Shown: positions 20,305 to 30,582, counted from the stretch's first letter. The stretch: DNA of 64,000 bases from Pectobacterium versatile (GCF_020166435.1 NZ_JAINZP010000016.1:1-64000), one strand, 5' to 3'. Made by a program: numbers and translations. The notes: generated from the letters alone by a model not told the origin.

Positions 20305-20445
20305 AAACCTCTTCCTTTCATTTATTAATTATCTACCGTCATCGCAGGCCAATAACGGATTAGTTGTTGTTGTGTGTTTGCATAAAAAAGCAGGTGATGA
20401 GTGTGAAACAGACTCCTATCCAACTGATAAAAGATGCCTTATCAG

Positions 20446-20472
20446 TTATCGGCATTTCAGGCGCAATGCTTA
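20446..20472 (-). promoter_or_regulatory. Sigma-28 (FliA)-type promoter for the chemoreceptor gene at 18769-20304
   Basis: On the minus strand: TAAG-N15-GCCGATAA. The -10 element is a perfect match to the enterobacterial FliA consensus, and -35 TAAA is matched 3 of 4 at exact spacing. The position implies a 5' leader of roughly 130 nt. Confidence 0.6.
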
Positions 20473-20632
20473 TCCGTTTTCTTAAAAAATGTGAGGAGAT
20501 TCGTGCGGATATGAAGACAGGGGGATAAAGTGCTCTGCAGGGGATTCCTGCGTTGTTTATCACGTAAAGTTATGCATAAACATTTTGCTATGCAAGAATC
20601 ATCTATACCCGTCATTTAAAAGGAATATCGCT

Positions 20633-21031
20633 ATGCCTATTGTTACGTCGCTACTCGCTTTCGCTTCCTATTTCTTTATCGGGTTTGCCATGGTGCTGGC
20701 CTTTCTGTTTATCTACACTCGCATCACGTCGCATGATGAGTGGGCGCTGATTAAAGAGAACAACGGTACGGCTGCTATTGGGTTTGGTGGGGCGTTAATT
20801 GGCTATGTGATCCCGCTTTCCAGTGCGGCGATTAATTCGGTGAGTCTGGTGGATTACATCACCTGGGGTGCGGTCGCGCTGGTGGTGCAATTACTGATTT
20901 ATTTCGCTGTGCGCCTGTATATGCCGCGCCTCAGCCAGCATATCCAGAATAACGATATCGCCACTGGAGCCTTTCTCTGTGCCGCTTCGCTTAGCGGCGG
21001 GATTCTGAATGCGGCGTGTATGTCGTATTAA
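20633..21031 (+). CDS. yjfL: YjfL, DUF350 family inner-membrane protein
   Basis: 132-residue membrane protein with four hydrophobic segments (about 6-28, 47-68, 76-98, 110-131), the normal DUF350 topology. Function is unknown; the family is often linked to membrane or biofilm genes. The start at 20633 is chosen for its AAAGGAAT ribosome site and the E. coli length; an upstream ATG at 20585 adds 16 non-conserved residues. In E. coli yjfL lies in a larger yjf cluster downstream of rlmB; here only yjfL, bsmA and yjfP remain, with chemoreceptor and rtcB-prfH genes between them. Confidence 0.88.
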   Translation: MPIVTSLLAFASYFFIGFAMVLAFLFIYTRITSHDEWALIKENNGTAAIGFGGALIGYVIPLSSAAINSVSLVDYITWGAVALVVQLLIYFAVRLYMPRLSQHIQNNDIATGAFLCAASLSGGILNAACMSY

Positions 21032-21045
21032 TTTGCCGTGGCATG

Positions 21046-21076
21046 ACAATACTGGGGATCTGACCGGTATTGTTTT
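21046..21076 (+). terminator. Rho-independent terminator after yjfL
   Basis: A 10-bp stem (ACAATACTGG with CCGGTATTGT, one T-G wobble), loop of 8, then TTTT. It starts 15 nt after the yjfL stop. Confidence 0.75.
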
Positions 21077-21094
21077 ACTGCATGTCCCTTAGAT

Positions 21095-21403
21095 TCATTG
21101 ATACAGCACGGCGCGGGCGAACCATATTTCGGGGGGCGTTGCGGCCTCGGATTTCAGCACAATCACATAATAATGTGCGCCGGAGGCATCGGCTTTTTGT
21201 TGAAGGGCGCGATCCACATCATCAGCGTTTCCGTGCACGTTAACCGAGATCGTCCCCATTTTTTCCAGCTTGCTAGTTTGCGCATAGCGAATTTCGAGTG
21301 CTCTCTCTGCAGGCGGCGGTGCAGCGACAGGCTTTCCTTGTATGATCTGACAGCCGGATAGCATCAGTATTAAGGGTAAGAAAAGTATCCGCACGATGTT
21401 CAT
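21095..21403 (-). CDS. bsmA: BsmA-like lipoprotein (biofilm stress and motility, DUF1471/YhcN family)
   Basis: 102-residue predicted lipoprotein. The signal peptide ends in the lipobox LSGC (Cys18), so the mature protein is anchored to a membrane. The remainder is a single DUF1471/YhcN domain (about 45-100) with the SGAHYYVIV motif typical of small stress-induced periplasmic proteins. E. coli BsmA (YjfO) has the same layout and influences biofilm formation, motility and acid/peroxide stress. In E. coli it is immediately upstream of yjfP; here about 4.4 kb of inserted genes separate the two. Confidence 0.82.
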   Translation of the reverse strand: MNIVRILFLPLILMLSGCQIIQGKPVAAPPPAERALEIRYAQTSKLEKMGTISVNVHGNADDVDRALQQKADASGAHYYVIVLKSEAATPPEIWFARAVLYQ

Positions 21404-21477
21404 CGTTTCAGCCTGATAGGAGTAGATAGCGGGAGTGTAGCGCTATCATCGGGCCGATTGCATTCTCTTTAACAGGG

Positions 21478-21507
21478 AAAATAACGGGCGGCAGTGGGTG
21501 CCACCCG
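21478..21507 (-). terminator. Rho-independent terminator after prfH
   Basis: On the minus strand, the stem CGGGTGGCA/TGCCGCCCG (9 bp, one wobble, loop of 5) is followed by TTATTTT. It ends the rtcB-prfH transcript 11 nt past the prfH stop. Confidence 0.7.
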
Positions 21508-21517
21508 TGAGTTGAGG

Positions 21518-22141
21518 TTAACGCGACGCGACCAGCGTAAAATCTTCGCCTTTGAAGACTTTTACTGGATTGCCGCGTTCTATCTGGTGATGGAATAGGC
21601 GCCGCTGTGCCCGTAGTTCAGCATTCTGCTGTTGCTGTAACGCTTCCAGACGATAGGCGATGAGATAACAGGCCAGGCGCTTGTTGGCGTGCTGACTACG
21701 TTCACTCTGCACCTTCACCGTGATGCCGCTGGCGACATGCGTGGCGCGGACGGCAGACTCGGTTTTATTCACATGCTGCCCGCCGGGACCGGAAGACTTG
21801 GTGGCTTCAAAGCGAATCTCGTTATCGGCAAACGCCTGTTCCTGATGAAAGCGTGCGACGCCGATAAACCAGTTCTTGCGTCCGCCACCTTTGCGCCAGG
21901 GGCTATTGCATGTCCACTGAAGCGTACCGCACCAGTTGGCAGCCAGCGGTTCCGCCTGTTCACCGTTTAACAGAACCAAGGCGGAACGCAGCGTACCGGA
22001 ACGTTTCCCCGCTTCCGTTTCGATGATCTCGCATGCGATGCCTTGCCGTGTGGCATCTCGCGTCAGAGCCTGCAAAGCCTTTGCGGTTGCCAGCATGCAT
22101 TCGTCCGGCCCCTGCGCGGCGGAGAGCTGAAGCAATATCAT
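21518..22141 (-). CDS. prfH: Peptide chain release factor-like protein PrfH (RF-H)
   Basis: Class I release-factor homologue of 207 residues. The peptidyl-tRNA hydrolysis motif GGQ is intact (120-122, in [16 protein letters not shown]), with a basic tail rich in Arg/Gln. It lacks the N-terminal domain and stop-codon recognition loops of RF1/RF2, so it is expected to act on damaged ribosomes rather than at stop codons. Its ATG overlaps the rtcB stop (ATGA), implying coupled translation. In other enterobacteria the RtcB2-PrfH pair has been shown to sense and repair ribosomes cleaved in the decoding centre by ribotoxins such as colicin E3; the same role is inferred here. E. coli K-12 carries only a truncated prfH, whereas this copy is full length. 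Confidence 0.92.
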   Translation of the reverse strand: MILLQLSAAQGPDECMLATAKALQALTRDATRQGIACEIIETEAGKRSGTLRSALVLLNGEQAEPLAANWCGTLQWTCNSPWRKGGGRKNWFIGVARFHQEQAFADNEIRFEATKSSGPGGQHVNKTESAVRATHVASGITVKVQSERSQHANKRLACYLIAYRLEALQQQQNAELRAQRRLFHHQIERGNPVKVFKGEDFTLVASR

Positions 22142-23259
22142 TTATCCCTCCTGCGCGTTTTGTAGGTGAGTACGGGTTTCAGACGGGCAATCAGTGTGAT
22201 TAACCCCGCCTGCTGCATCGCGCCAATCACGCTGTCTATCGGCTTGTAAGCCTCTGGCGCTTCCTGAAAGATCAGTTCCCTGTCCTGACAAATAACACGG
22301 CTACCGAAACGAGTACGCGCCAGTTGCTGGACGCTGTAACGTGCAGATAGTCGATCCTTACACTCCGTTCGCATCCACTTTCTGCCCGCGCCATGTGCCA
22401 GAGAATACAGGCTGTCGGCGTGAGGAATGGGCTGCACGATGTAGCTGTAGTCGCCGCGTGAACCGGGAATGATGACTGGGCCGCAATCGGCAGGTGTCGC
22501 ACCTTTGCGGTGCAGCCAGCCGGAAATGCCTTCAATAGTTGCCGGTGTTACCAGATTGTGGTTCACGTCCAGCGCGGCCTCTCCTTGCGTATGCCACCGC
22601 TCCAACATTCGTTGAGCGATCAGCCGCCGATTATTGGTAGCAAATGTTAGCGCGAACTGATGCTGCTCCAGATAGGCTTCAGCAGCGGGCGTGTTGGCTT
22701 CAAGACCATGATGGCCGAATTCCCGCACATGAGCCTCCAGTATGGATTGCCCTAATCCGCGCGAGCCGCTATGGACAAGCAACAGCAACTGCTTCGGATC
22801 AATATGCAGAGCGTGCAGCGTATCTGGCTGATAAATCTCATCAAGCAGCTGCAATTCTGCAAAATGATTACCACCGCCGATAGTGCCCAACGAATAGCGG
22901 AAATCGGCCAAGGCCGGTGGAATATCGATATCGTCTTCCAGTGGCCCATCAATACTGCCAAGCTGTTTCTCCAGCTTATCCAGAGAAACCTTTTTAGCAT
23001 TCAGGCCGGTGTGCCATAACGCCATGCCGCAGCCGATATCATTCCCGACCAGTGCTGGGTAGAAACGCTGCTGTGAAAAAAAGGCGGCTCCGATGGGGTA
23101 ACCACGGCCTGGATGCAAATCTGGCATGCCGGCCACGCGTACCATATTAGGAAGTTGTGATGTAGTTTGAAGTTGTTGGATTGCTTTACCTTCAATCCAA
23201 GTGTTTTCCGTCGCGATCACACTGACGCGCGCCGAAATAGAGCGAATAGCATTGCCCAT
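22138..23259 (-). CDS. RNA ligase RtcB (RtcB2 type, paired with PrfH)
   Basis: GTP- and Mn2+-dependent ligase joining RNA 2',3'-cyclic phosphate or 3'-phosphate ends to 5'-OH ends. The 373 residues carry all active-site landmarks: metal ligands D75 and C77 in [13 protein letters not shown]131/H132 in [10 protein letters not shown]163 in HSGSRGLG, H234 in VNHN, and the guanylylated histidine H289 in HGAGRK. It is shorter than canonical RtcB (about 408). The partner is prfH (4-nt overlap) and not rtcA or rtcR, which marks it as the RtcB2 branch. Expected job: religating nicked 16S rRNA on ribosomes held by PrfH. No regulator gene or clear sigma-54 site is seen upstream. Confidence 0.92.
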   Translation of the reverse strand: MGNAIRSISARVSVIATENTWIEGKAIQQLQTTSQLPNMVRVAGMPDLHPGRGYPIGAAFFSQQRFYPALVGNDIGCGMALWHTGLNAKKVSLDKLEKQLGSIDGPLEDDIDIPPALADFRYSLGTIGGGNHFAELQLLDEIYQPDTLHALHIDPKQLLLLVHSGSRGLGQSILEAHVREFGHHGLEANTPAAEAYLEQHQFALTFATNNRRLIAQRMLERWHTQGEAALDVNHNLVTPATIEGISGWLHRKGATPADCGPVIIPGSRGDYSYIVQPIPHADSLYSLAHGAGRKWMRTECKDRLSARYSVQQLARTRFGSRVICQDRELIFQEAPEAYKPIDSVIGAMQQAGLITLIARLKPVLTYKTRRRDK

Positions 23260-23485
23260 AGATCATCCTGCTGATCAATTTAAAAATAGGGTAAGGCAGG
23301 CTACAGCTGGGGGGGATAACGCAAAACGGAAAAGAATGCGGTAATTAGTCCCGAGATGTCCTGCAAAGAATCAGAATAAGTGTTGTCATGATGTTGTCTC
23401 CTTTGTCAGTTGAGGGATGATGAAAAATCGTCGGCATAATACTCAAGTGACGGCCATCACGCAATAGCCGTGACGCAATCTCTGT

Positions 23486-23612
23486 TATACCCGTCATACT
23501 TCAAGCCACAGGTGTGTTGGCTGCGCTTAGGCACCCGAATCACTTACTTGAGTAAGCTTATCGGGATGCCTTCTCTTGCCGCCTGCCTGCAACTCGAATT
23601 ATTTAGGATATG
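23486..23612. repeat. ERIC (enterobacterial repetitive intergenic consensus) element
   Basis: About 127 bp with the imperfect palindromic ends typical of ERIC/IRU elements (TATACCCGTCATACTTCAAG at one end, CGAATTATTTAGGATAT at the other) and a central CACTTACTTGAGTAAGCTTA segment. It lies just downstream of the chemoreceptor gene at 23621 and shares its sequence with the elements at 28337 and 49745. The rest of the 360-bp gap to rtcB shows nothing coding. Confidence 0.85.
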
Positions 23613-23620
23613 TGTGAGTT

Positions 23621-25561
23621 TTAAATACGGAAGACGCTGACCAACTCGCTGAGGTGGTGGCCTTTCTGGCGCAGGCTCTGCGCGGTGTCTTCCGAATTGT
23701 TGACCAGAATGGCGTTTTCCTGTGTTGCCTGACCAATCTGTACAATCGCGATGTTCACCTGGCTGATACCCGCGGACTGCTCGCGTGAGGCGATATCGAT
23801 ATCGTTCACGATGGTACTGACCTGCAAGATACGGTTACGCAAGTCGTCCATGACCGCCTGCGTTTTTTCTGAGAAATGATAACCCGCTTCGATTTTCTCC
23901 AGTGATTCATCAATCAGGGTTTCAATCTCTTTCACGGCGGTAGAACTGCGCTGTGCCAGTGCCCGTACTTCGGCAGCAACTACGGCGAAGCCTCTGCCAT
24001 GTTCGCCTGCTCGAGCGGCTTCTACCGCAGCATTCAATGCCAGAATATTGGTCTGGAAAGCGATAGATTCGATTACCGTCGTGATATCGGCAATCCGCTG
24101 GGATGAGTTTTTGATATCGCTCATCGTCGAAACGGAGTCGGTGACGGTCTGGCTGCCGTTTCGTGCTGCTACGGCGCTCTGCTCTGCAAGATCTTTGGCG
24201 GCGGAGACGTTATCGGCGTTCTGCTTCACGCTGGCGGAGAGTTGCTCCATGCTGGCAGACGTCTCTTCGACGCTACTGGCCTGACGGGCAATCTGCTCGC
24301 TGATGTTTTCGCTATCGGCAGCCAGCGCATCGGTGCTGGCACTGATTTCTTCGGATGAATTTCTCACTTGCGATACGATGGTCGTTAGCCCTTGTCCAAT
24401 GCCGTTAATGGCATCGATCAGGCGGCCAACTTCATCATAACGGTTGCTTGAGAGCGTTGCTGTCAGGTTACCGGCAGAAAACTGTTCCGCCACTTTGACG
24501 ATTTCAACCAGCGGCTGGCTCAGCCATTTGCGCGTCAGTACGACAAAGAATCCTGCGAAGAGCAGAACCAGAATAATCCCCCCGCCTAAAAACAGGTTAC
24601 GGGTGTGATTAACCTCTGCCATTAGGCTTTCTTTGCTCACTGCGCCTGCAACAATCCAGTTCCACTGCGGGATACTGCGGTACACCATGATTCGGGTTCT
24701 TTCTTCGCCCGTCATCGTGTTGTTGTCGTATTCGATCGTACCATTACCGGTTGCCAGCACGTTCTCTAGCGCACCTTCTGACCAATCAGGGCGCTGATTG
24801 GCATTGCTTTGGTGGTAAAGATAGTTACCCGCATCCTTTCCTTTTTTCGTGCTAAGGACAAAGAAATGGCCAGTTTCACCGATTTTCTTGTTCAGAATAG
24901 TTTGTTGCATCTCGGTAAATTGCTTCGTGATGTCGACACCGACGAACAGAATACCGATCACCTTGTTTTCACTATCGCGTATCGGTTGATACTGCGTGAT
25001 GTACTGTTTGCCGAACAGCGTGGCTAACCCACTGTAGGTGTCACCTTTCATCACGGGCGCATAGGCTGGGCTTTCACGATCGAGCTTGGTGCCCATCGCA
25101 CGCGATCCATCTTCTTTTTTCAGTGAAGTGGTGATGCGCGTAAAATCCTCGCCATCGCGGACAAAAATCGTTGAGATCGCGTGGGTACGGCTTAGAAAGT
25201 CGTCCGGCACTTCGGTGTTGAGGTTCAATACCGTATCGCCAGCCTTAAGCGTTGGGTGAGAGGTGCTGCCGAAAGGCGTGCGGTTAACGGTATCCAGTGA
25301 AAACCGCGTTGGCAGAAAGCTTGCCAGCAGCCGCGTATAGTTGCTGACCTCGGCTTGTAGGCTGGCATCGTACATGTTGATCATGTCGGTAACGCCATTG
25401 ACCTGGCTTTGCATGTCATTGAGAATCAGGGCTTTGAGCTGATTGCCTGCTGAGCGGGTGAGGGATAGGGTAAATGCAATGAAGAGTATCGCCACGCTCA
25501 ATGAAGCGATGACTGATAACTTGATACCCAGGCCCCAGTGTTTAAAGGAAAGTCCCAACAT
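23621..25561 (-). CDS. Methyl-accepting chemotaxis protein with double-Cache (Cache_3-Cache_2-like) sensor
   Basis: 646-residue chemoreceptor. TM1 is about 12-32, then a large periplasmic Cache region (about 35-325; motifs [26 protein letters not shown] and GILFVGVDI, typical of Cache_3-Cache_2 fusions), TM2 (about 326-346), HAMP (about 348-400) and the signalling domain. The tip reads [20 protein letters not shown]; His replaces the usual Gln in GEQGRG. Cache domains of this type commonly bind small organic acids or amino acids, but the ligand cannot be assigned. There is no C-terminal pentapeptide. A sigma-28-like promoter is visible 54-80 nt upstream. It lies next to an ERIC element and the rtcB-prfH pair, between bsmA and yjfP. 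Confidence 0.94.
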   Translation of the reverse strand: MLGLSFKHWGLGIKLSVIASLSVAILFIAFTLSLTRSAGNQLKALILNDMQSQVNGVTDMINMYDASLQAEVSNYTRLLASFLPTRFSLDTVNRTPFGSTSHPTLKAGDTVLNLNTEVPDDFLSRTHAISTIFVRDGEDFTRITTSLKKEDGSRAMGTKLDRESPAYAPVMKGDTYSGLATLFGKQYITQYQPIRDSENKVIGILFVGVDITKQFTEMQQTILNKKIGETGHFFVLSTKKGKDAGNYLYHQSNANQRPDWSEGALENVLATGNGTIEYDNNTMTGEERTRIMVYRSIPQWNWIVAGAVSKESLMAEVNHTRNLFLGGGIILVLLFAGFFVVLTRKWLSQPLVEIVKVAEQFSAGNLTATLSSNRYDEVGRLIDAINGIGQGLTTIVSQVRNSSEEISASTDALAADSENISEQIARQASSVEETSASMEQLSASVKQNADNVSAAKDLAEQSAVAARNGSQTVTDSVSTMSDIKNSSQRIADITTVIESIAFQTNILALNAAVEAARAGEHGRGFAVVAAEVRALAQRSSTAVKEIETLIDESLEKIEAGYHFSEKTQAVMDDLRNRILQVSTIVNDIDIASREQSAGISQVNIAIVQIGQATQENAILVNNSEDTAQSLRQKGHHLSELVSVFRI

Positions 25562-25614
25562 ACGTGTGTCTCTTATAATAAAAAAGGTTATTTTTTAGTC
25601 TTGCTTCACATGCG

Positions 25615-25641
25615 TTAACGGCAGTAAATGGAAAAAAATTA
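25615..25641 (-). promoter_or_regulatory. Sigma-28 (FliA)-type promoter for the Cache chemoreceptor gene
   Basis: On the minus strand: TAAT-N15-GCCGTTAA. The -10 matches the FliA consensus 7 of 8 and the -35 3 of 4 at exact spacing. The implied leader is about 45 nt, a normal distance. Confidence 0.5.
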
Positions 25642-25856
25642 ATCACGGAGTGTAAACATTCGTTTCAGTTATTGATCTGGATCAATGTGATTTTTTTATT
25701 TACGTAAATACACCAATTAAACCCGAACGGAATCAAGGACGACACGGAGATAAGAAAGTGGCTGTGAGTGGGGTTATCGTAAAAGGTCGTCCCCTGTCTG
25801 CTAAATACGATTTCGCTACATAAAAATAGGCTGACAGAACGGAAAACGAGGGAAAT

Positions 25857-26609
25857 ATGGTCGAAATGTCACTGGATAAACTCGGTAGCGGTATTGAAAC
25901 GATTCACGCGGTACCTGCGGGAAAGAGAGATCAGCCCCTCCCGACGATTTTCTTCTTTCATGGTTACTCCTCATCAAAAGAGGTGTATTCGTATTTTGGC
26001 TATGCGTTGGCTCAGGCTGGGTTTCGGGTGATTTTGGCCGATGCGGCCATGCACGGCGCGCGTTATAACGGGGATGAAGCGCAGAGATTGCGCCATTTCT
26101 GGGATATCCTGCAATCGAATATTGAAGAACTTCCCAATTATGTCGCGGACTATCGGCAGCGTGGCCTGATCGACGGGGCACGGATTGGCGTTTGTGGTGC
26201 GTCGCTCGGTGGAATGAGTGCGCTTGGGTGTATGGCGCGTTATCCCTGGATTAGCGCGGTGGCGGCGTTTATGGGATCGGGCTATTTCTCTACGCTATCG
26301 CCAGCGCTATTTCCTCCGGTTCCAGCCGATCGCGAGGAAAATCAGGCGGTGTTACAGGCGTTAGCGACCAAACTGGCTGATTATGATGTCACCACGCGTC
26401 TGGATGCGCTGTCCGATCGGCCGCTGCTGATGTGGCACGGTGAAGCGGATGATGTTGTGCCAGCGGCAGAAAGCACACGCCTCTATCAGGCATTACAGGC
26501 ACGCGATAAGCTGTCCAATCTGACGTATTTGACCGAACCGGGCGTAGGCCATCGCATTACGCCAACGGCGCTGCAGGCGGGTGCTGATTTCTTCCGGCGG
26601 ACGCTGTAA
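25857..26609 (+). CDS. yjfP: YjfP-like esterase (alpha/beta hydrolase)
   Basis: 250-residue cytosolic carboxylesterase; E. coli YjfP acts on short-chain acyl esters and has been tied to removal of acyl sugars. Alpha/beta-hydrolase features: HGYSSSKEVYSYF with the oxyanion region (35-47), nucleophile elbow GASLGG (Ser116), acid in HGEADDVVP (about residue 199), and catalytic His232 in GVGHRIT. The ATG at 25857 has a GAGGG ribosome site 4 nt upstream. It is separated from bsmA by the rtcB-prfH pair and a chemoreceptor gene, unlike the adjacent E. coli order. Confidence 0.9.
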   Translation: MVEMSLDKLGSGIETIHAVPAGKRDQPLPTIFFFHGYSSSKEVYSYFGYALAQAGFRVILADAAMHGARYNGDEAQRLRHFWDILQSNIEELPNYVADYRQRGLIDGARIGVCGASLGGMSALGCMARYPWISAVAAFMGSGYFSTLSPALFPPVPADREENQAVLQALATKLADYDVTTRLDALSDRPLLMWHGEADDVVPAAESTRLYQALQARDKLSNLTYLTEPGVGHRITPTALQAGADFFRRTL

Positions 26610-26662
26610 TTCTGGCCCGGCTGTTTAAATATCGCCACGCAGAAAACTCCTGTGTTTCTTCC

Positions 26663-26691
26663 TTGTGTTCTTTAATGTCGGGCACTATACT
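26663..26691 (+). promoter_or_regulatory. Sigma-70 promoter of the rpsF operon
   Basis: TTGTGT-N17-TATACT, a good -35/-10 pair at ideal spacing, lies 54 bp after the yjfP stop and about 95 nt upstream of rpsF. Confidence 0.65.
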
Positions 26692-26697
26692 TACGCG

Positions 26698-27183
<486 letters not shown>

Positions 27184-27188
27184 TTGTT

Positions 27189-27741
<553 letters not shown>

Positions 27742-27782
27742 TCGGCCACTGTCCATTAACGAGACTTTGAGAGGATAAAGTA

Positions 27783-28235
27783 ATGCAAGTTATTCTGCTT
27801 GATAAAGTAGCAAACCTGGGCAGCCTGGGTGATCAGGTAAACGTTAAAGCGGGCTATGCTCGTAACTTCCTGGTTCCACAGGGCAAAGCTGTCCCAGCAA
27901 CCAAGAAAAACGTTGAGTTCTTCGAAGCACGCCGTGCTGAACTGGAAGCCAAACTGGCTGACGTTCTGGCTGCTGCTGAAGCTCGCGCTGCTAAGATCAA
28001 AGAACTGGGTAGCGTTACCATCGCGTCTAAAGCAGGCGACGAAGGTAAACTGTTCGGTTCCATCGGTACTCGCGATATCGCTGATGCGGTAACGGCTGCT
28101 GGTGTTGATATTGCTAAGAGCGAAGTTCGCCTGCCGAACGGCGTTCTGCGTACTGTGGGTGAGCACGAAGTGAGCTTCCAGGTACACAGCGATGTCTTTG
28201 CTGAACTGAATGTCGTTGTTGTTGCTGGAGCGTAA
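27783..28235 (+). CDS. rplI: 50S ribosomal protein L9
   Basis: Two-domain 50S stalk-like protein. The N-terminal rRNA-binding domain [17 protein letters not shown]...[13 protein letters not shown] is followed by a long connecting helix rich in Ala/Glu/Lys (about 45-75) and a C-terminal domain. Length 150 residues, near the usual 149. An AGAGGATAAAGTA ribosome region precedes the ATG. Last gene of the operon, followed by a strong terminator. Confidence 0.98.
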   Translation: MQVILLDKVANLGSLGDQVNVKAGYARNFLVPQGKAVPATKKNVEFFEARRAELEAKLADVLAAAEARAAKIKELGSVTIASKAGDEGKLFGSIGTRDIADAVTAAGVDIAKSEVRLPNGVLRTVGEHEVSFQVHSDVFAELNVVVVAGA

Positions 28236-28275
28236 TTCACGTTTATCGTTGAATTAACACTTTAGTTAACATGTG

Positions 28276-28302
28276 AAACGCTGGCCTTGTGCCAGCGTTT
28301 TG
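28276..28302 (+). terminator. Rho-independent terminator of the rpsF-rplI operon
   Basis: A perfect 10-bp stem AAACGCTGGC/GCCAGCGTTT with loop CTTGT lies 40 nt past the rplI stop. The T-tail overlaps the stem end. Confidence 0.85.
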
Positions 28303-28336
28303 CATTTTAGGGATCGGGAAATGATCTATCATTGCC

Positions 28337-28464
28337 TATACCCTAAATAATTCGAGTTGCGTGAAGGCGGCAACTGAACGAATCCCCAGGAACTTACTCA
28401 GGTAAGTGACTGGGGTGAGTAAGGGCGGCCAACGCACAAGCAGCTTGAAGTATGACGGGTATAT
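28337..28464. repeat. ERIC element (inverted relative to the other two)
   Basis: About 128 bp with outer ends TATACCCTAAATAATTCGAG and CTTGAAGTATGACGGGTATA. Internally GGTAAGTGACTGGGGTGAG is nearly identical to the classic ERIC2 primer region, next to GAATCCCCAGGAACTTAC (ERIC1 side). It ends 25 nt before the DUF488 gene. Confidence 0.9.
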
Positions 28465-28489
28465 ACCTAAAAATGAGGCCGGAGGCTGC

Positions 28490-28852
28490 ATGTCTGACTT
28501 GATTCATCTCACCCGCGTTTATGATGCGCACGCGCCTTTTTCTTCCCCCACTTTTCTGATTGATCGTCTGTGGCCGCGCGGCATCAGCAAAGCGCGTCTG
28601 GAGGGCGTTGAGTGGTTTAAAGACATCGCGCCGAGCAGCGAGTTGCGGAAATGGTTTCACGCCGAGCCTGAACGCTGGGCGGAATTTGTGGATTATTATC
28701 GTAATGAGTTAACGCAGGGTACGGCGTGCGACAGGCTGCTAGCGTTACTTGAGCAGAAGCAGGCAATCACGCTGCTTTATGGCAGTAAAGATGCGCACCA
28801 CAACCATGCTATCGTCCTGCGCGATTTTCTCTTGGAAAGGCTGTCCCGTTAG
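28490..28852 (+). CDS. DUF488 family protein (YeaO-like)
   Basis: 120-residue protein of unknown function. DUF488 motifs visible: LIDRLWPRGISK (about 24-35), WFKDIAPSSELRKWFHAEPERW-type segment (about 44-66), and LLYGSKDAHHNHA near 98-110. The start at 28490 has a perfect GGAGG ribosome site 5 nt upstream. The frame continues open into the ERIC element from 28406, which is not considered coding. It is an insertion relative to the E. coli order (rplI to ytfB), and its stop overlaps the convergent ytfB stop by 4 nt. Confidence 0.85.
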   Translation: MSDLIHLTRVYDAHAPFSSPTFLIDRLWPRGISKARLEGVEWFKDIAPSSELRKWFHAEPERWAEFVDYYRNELTQGTACDRLLALLEQKQAITLLYGSKDAHHNHAIVLRDFLLERLSR

Positions 28853-29562
28853 CGAGTGCGAGTAAAAGCACCGTCTGCACCGCGGGTGAACCGAATCGTC
28901 TGGTTCGCCGTGGTTTCGATTTCCAGCTCTGCGACCATACCTTGCGCATTCAGCTGTAATTTAACTGCCTGACCCGCCCGTAAATTGCTGAGCGGTTTAT
29001 CCCTGCCTTCCACCTGAGCCATCGCGAACACATCGCTGACTGGCAGATTATTATCGCGAAAAAGCTGGGCCAGTGTTTGCCCCGAGGCGATCTCATACTG
29101 TCGCCACGGTGCTGATGACGACGTTGGAGGCTCGGTAGCCGCAGGCTGCTGCTGGGGTATGGAAGGCTGGCTTTCAATAATCACGGCCTGCATCGCAGCC
29201 TGATTATCTGCCTGCGTAAGAGGGACGGGCGTGGTACGGGCAGGCTGCGGATGTTGCGCGCTGTAAGGCCAGAGCAACACGATGAGCAGCAGTGCGATAG
29301 CGATTAAAATCCAGCGGCGATGGAGGAATGGCAAGGGTTCCATCCAGTGATAGCCGTCGGGCAGATGCCAGACTTTTTGCAGTATGGCACCAAGACGCTC
29401 GCGCAGGGAAGGAGAGGGCAACCGTTCCTGCTCTTCGAGTTCCCCGTCGTTTTCTACGGCTACAGCATGTGAGGGCTGCCGCTGGATGATTCGCTGGCAG
29501 AAGCGTACTAGCGTTTGATAATCCCAGGTGGTTTTCCGCTTCCTGGGCGCAATTCTGCCCAT
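28849..29562 (-). CDS. ytfB: YtfB, OapA-family cell-division/cell-envelope protein
   Basis: 237-residue single-pass inner-membrane protein. A cytoplasmic basic N-terminus (1-80) contains the OapA N-terminal motif LGAILQKVWHLPDGYHWMEP. A transmembrane helix (about 84-100) follows, then a Pro/Gln/Ser-rich periplasmic linker (about 103-150) and a C-terminal LysM-like OapA domain (about 152-237; GQTLAQLFRDNNLPVSDVFAMAQVEG). E. coli YtfB is a division-site protein that binds glycans through this domain. The N-terminus is about 25 residues longer than in E. coli, and an internal start cannot be excluded. Confidence 0.88.
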   Translation of the reverse strand: MGRIAPRKRKTTWDYQTLVRFCQRIIQRQPSHAVAVENDGELEEQERLPSPSLRERLGAILQKVWHLPDGYHWMEPLPFLHRRWILIAIALLLIVLLWPYSAQHPQPARTTPVPLTQADNQAAMQAVIIESQPSIPQQQPAATEPPTSSSAPWRQYEIASGQTLAQLFRDNNLPVSDVFAMAQVEGRDKPLSNLRAGQAVKLQLNAQGMVAELEIETTANQTIRFTRGADGAFTRTR

Positions 29563-29954
29563 GGTGACCTCTCTTACTACAATTCAGTATAAAAACAATC
29601 AGTATAAAAACAGCATCATATAAAAATGATGTCATTAACAACGCTATGCCAGTAACCAAACAAACTTGCCAGTAACTAAGCTACATCACTAGCCAGACGG
29701 CGTCGGCATAAAAACAGTATCAGGATGATAACGCAATCCAGTATACCGATAACCCGCATGGGCTGACCAGTTAACGCGTTGATGATTAAGGCAACCAGTG
29801 TGATAGAAACATCAGAACTACCAGTATAGGCCAGCTTCCCAGAATGGCTTGGCTGGCGTGCAGTTAACGTGATTACCTGCACACAGGATTTTACCCCAAT
29901 CCCCGTCACTGTTATGCTGCACTTTCAGTTTTTTACAGATTAAAAGGAACATCC
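29563..29954. other. Intergenic region between divergent ytfB and fklB
   Basis: 392 bp. It contains a triplicated short motif (CAGTATAAAAACA-like at about 29585, 29600 and 29707, allowing changes) and the promoters of ytfB and fklB. No supported gene; an open minus-strand frame at 29676-29909 has no ribosome site. Confidence 0.5.
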
Positions 29955-30575
29955 ATGACAACTCCTTCTTTTGATAGCGTCGAAGCGCAGGCAAGTTACG
30001 GCATCGGCTTACAGGTTGGTCAACAGTTACAGGAATCAGGTCTTGAAGGTCTGATCCCAGAAGCTCTGCTTGCTGGTTTACGTGACGCGCTGGAAGGTAA
30101 TGCGCCTGCGGTGCCTGTGGATGTGGTTCATCGTGCGCTGCGTGAAATTCACGAACGTGCTGATGCAGTACGTCGCGATCGCCAACAGGTGCTGGCGGTA
30201 GAAGGTCAGCAGTTCTTGGCCGAAAACGCGCAGAAAGAAGGTGTGAACAGCACGGAATCTGGTCTGCAATTCCGCGTGTTGACGCAGGGTGAAGGTTCGA
30301 TCCCGGCTCGTCAGGATCGCGTACGTGTGCATTACACTGGTCGTCTGATTGACGGCAGCGTGTTCGACAGCTCTGTCCAGCGTGGTGAACCTGCTGAATT
30401 CCCAGTAAGCGGCGTGATTCCAGGCTGGATTGAGGCGTTGACGCTGATGCCAGTCGGTTCCAAGTGGGAACTCTATATTCCGCACAATCTGGCGTATGGT
30501 GAACGTGGCGCGGGTGCTTCTATTCCGCCGTTCAGCGCGCTGATTTTTGAAGTGGAACTGCTGGAAATTCTGTAA
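29955..30575 (+). CDS. fklB: FKBP-type peptidyl-prolyl cis-trans isomerase FklB (FKBP22)
   Basis: 206-residue proline isomerase and folding helper. The N-terminal dimerisation helices (about 1-95, with [13 protein letters not shown]) are followed by a complete FKBP domain (about 105-206). Pocket motifs [26 protein letters not shown] and [18 protein letters not shown] are intact. There is no signal peptide, so it is cytosolic like E. coli FklB. AAAAGGAAC ribosome site; single-gene unit with its own strong terminator. Confidence 0.95.
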   Translation: MTTPSFDSVEAQASYGIGLQVGQQLQESGLEGLIPEALLAGLRDALEGNAPAVPVDVVHRALREIHERADAVRRDRQQVLAVEGQQFLAENAQKEGVNSTESGLQFRVLTQGEGSIPARQDRVRVHYTGRLIDGSVFDSSVQRGEPAEFPVSGVIPGWIEALTLMPVGSKWELYIPHNLAYGERGAGASIPPFSALIFEVELLEIL

Positions 30576-30582
30576 TCTCCAG

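Noticed and set aside
29676-29909. 77-codon minus-strand frame ending in a hydrophobic stretch plus RRR, with an LAYTG-like motif
   Set aside because: GTG start without a ribosome site, no known relatives recalled, and it lies in the ytfB-fklB promoter region. The sortase-like look is most likely chance.
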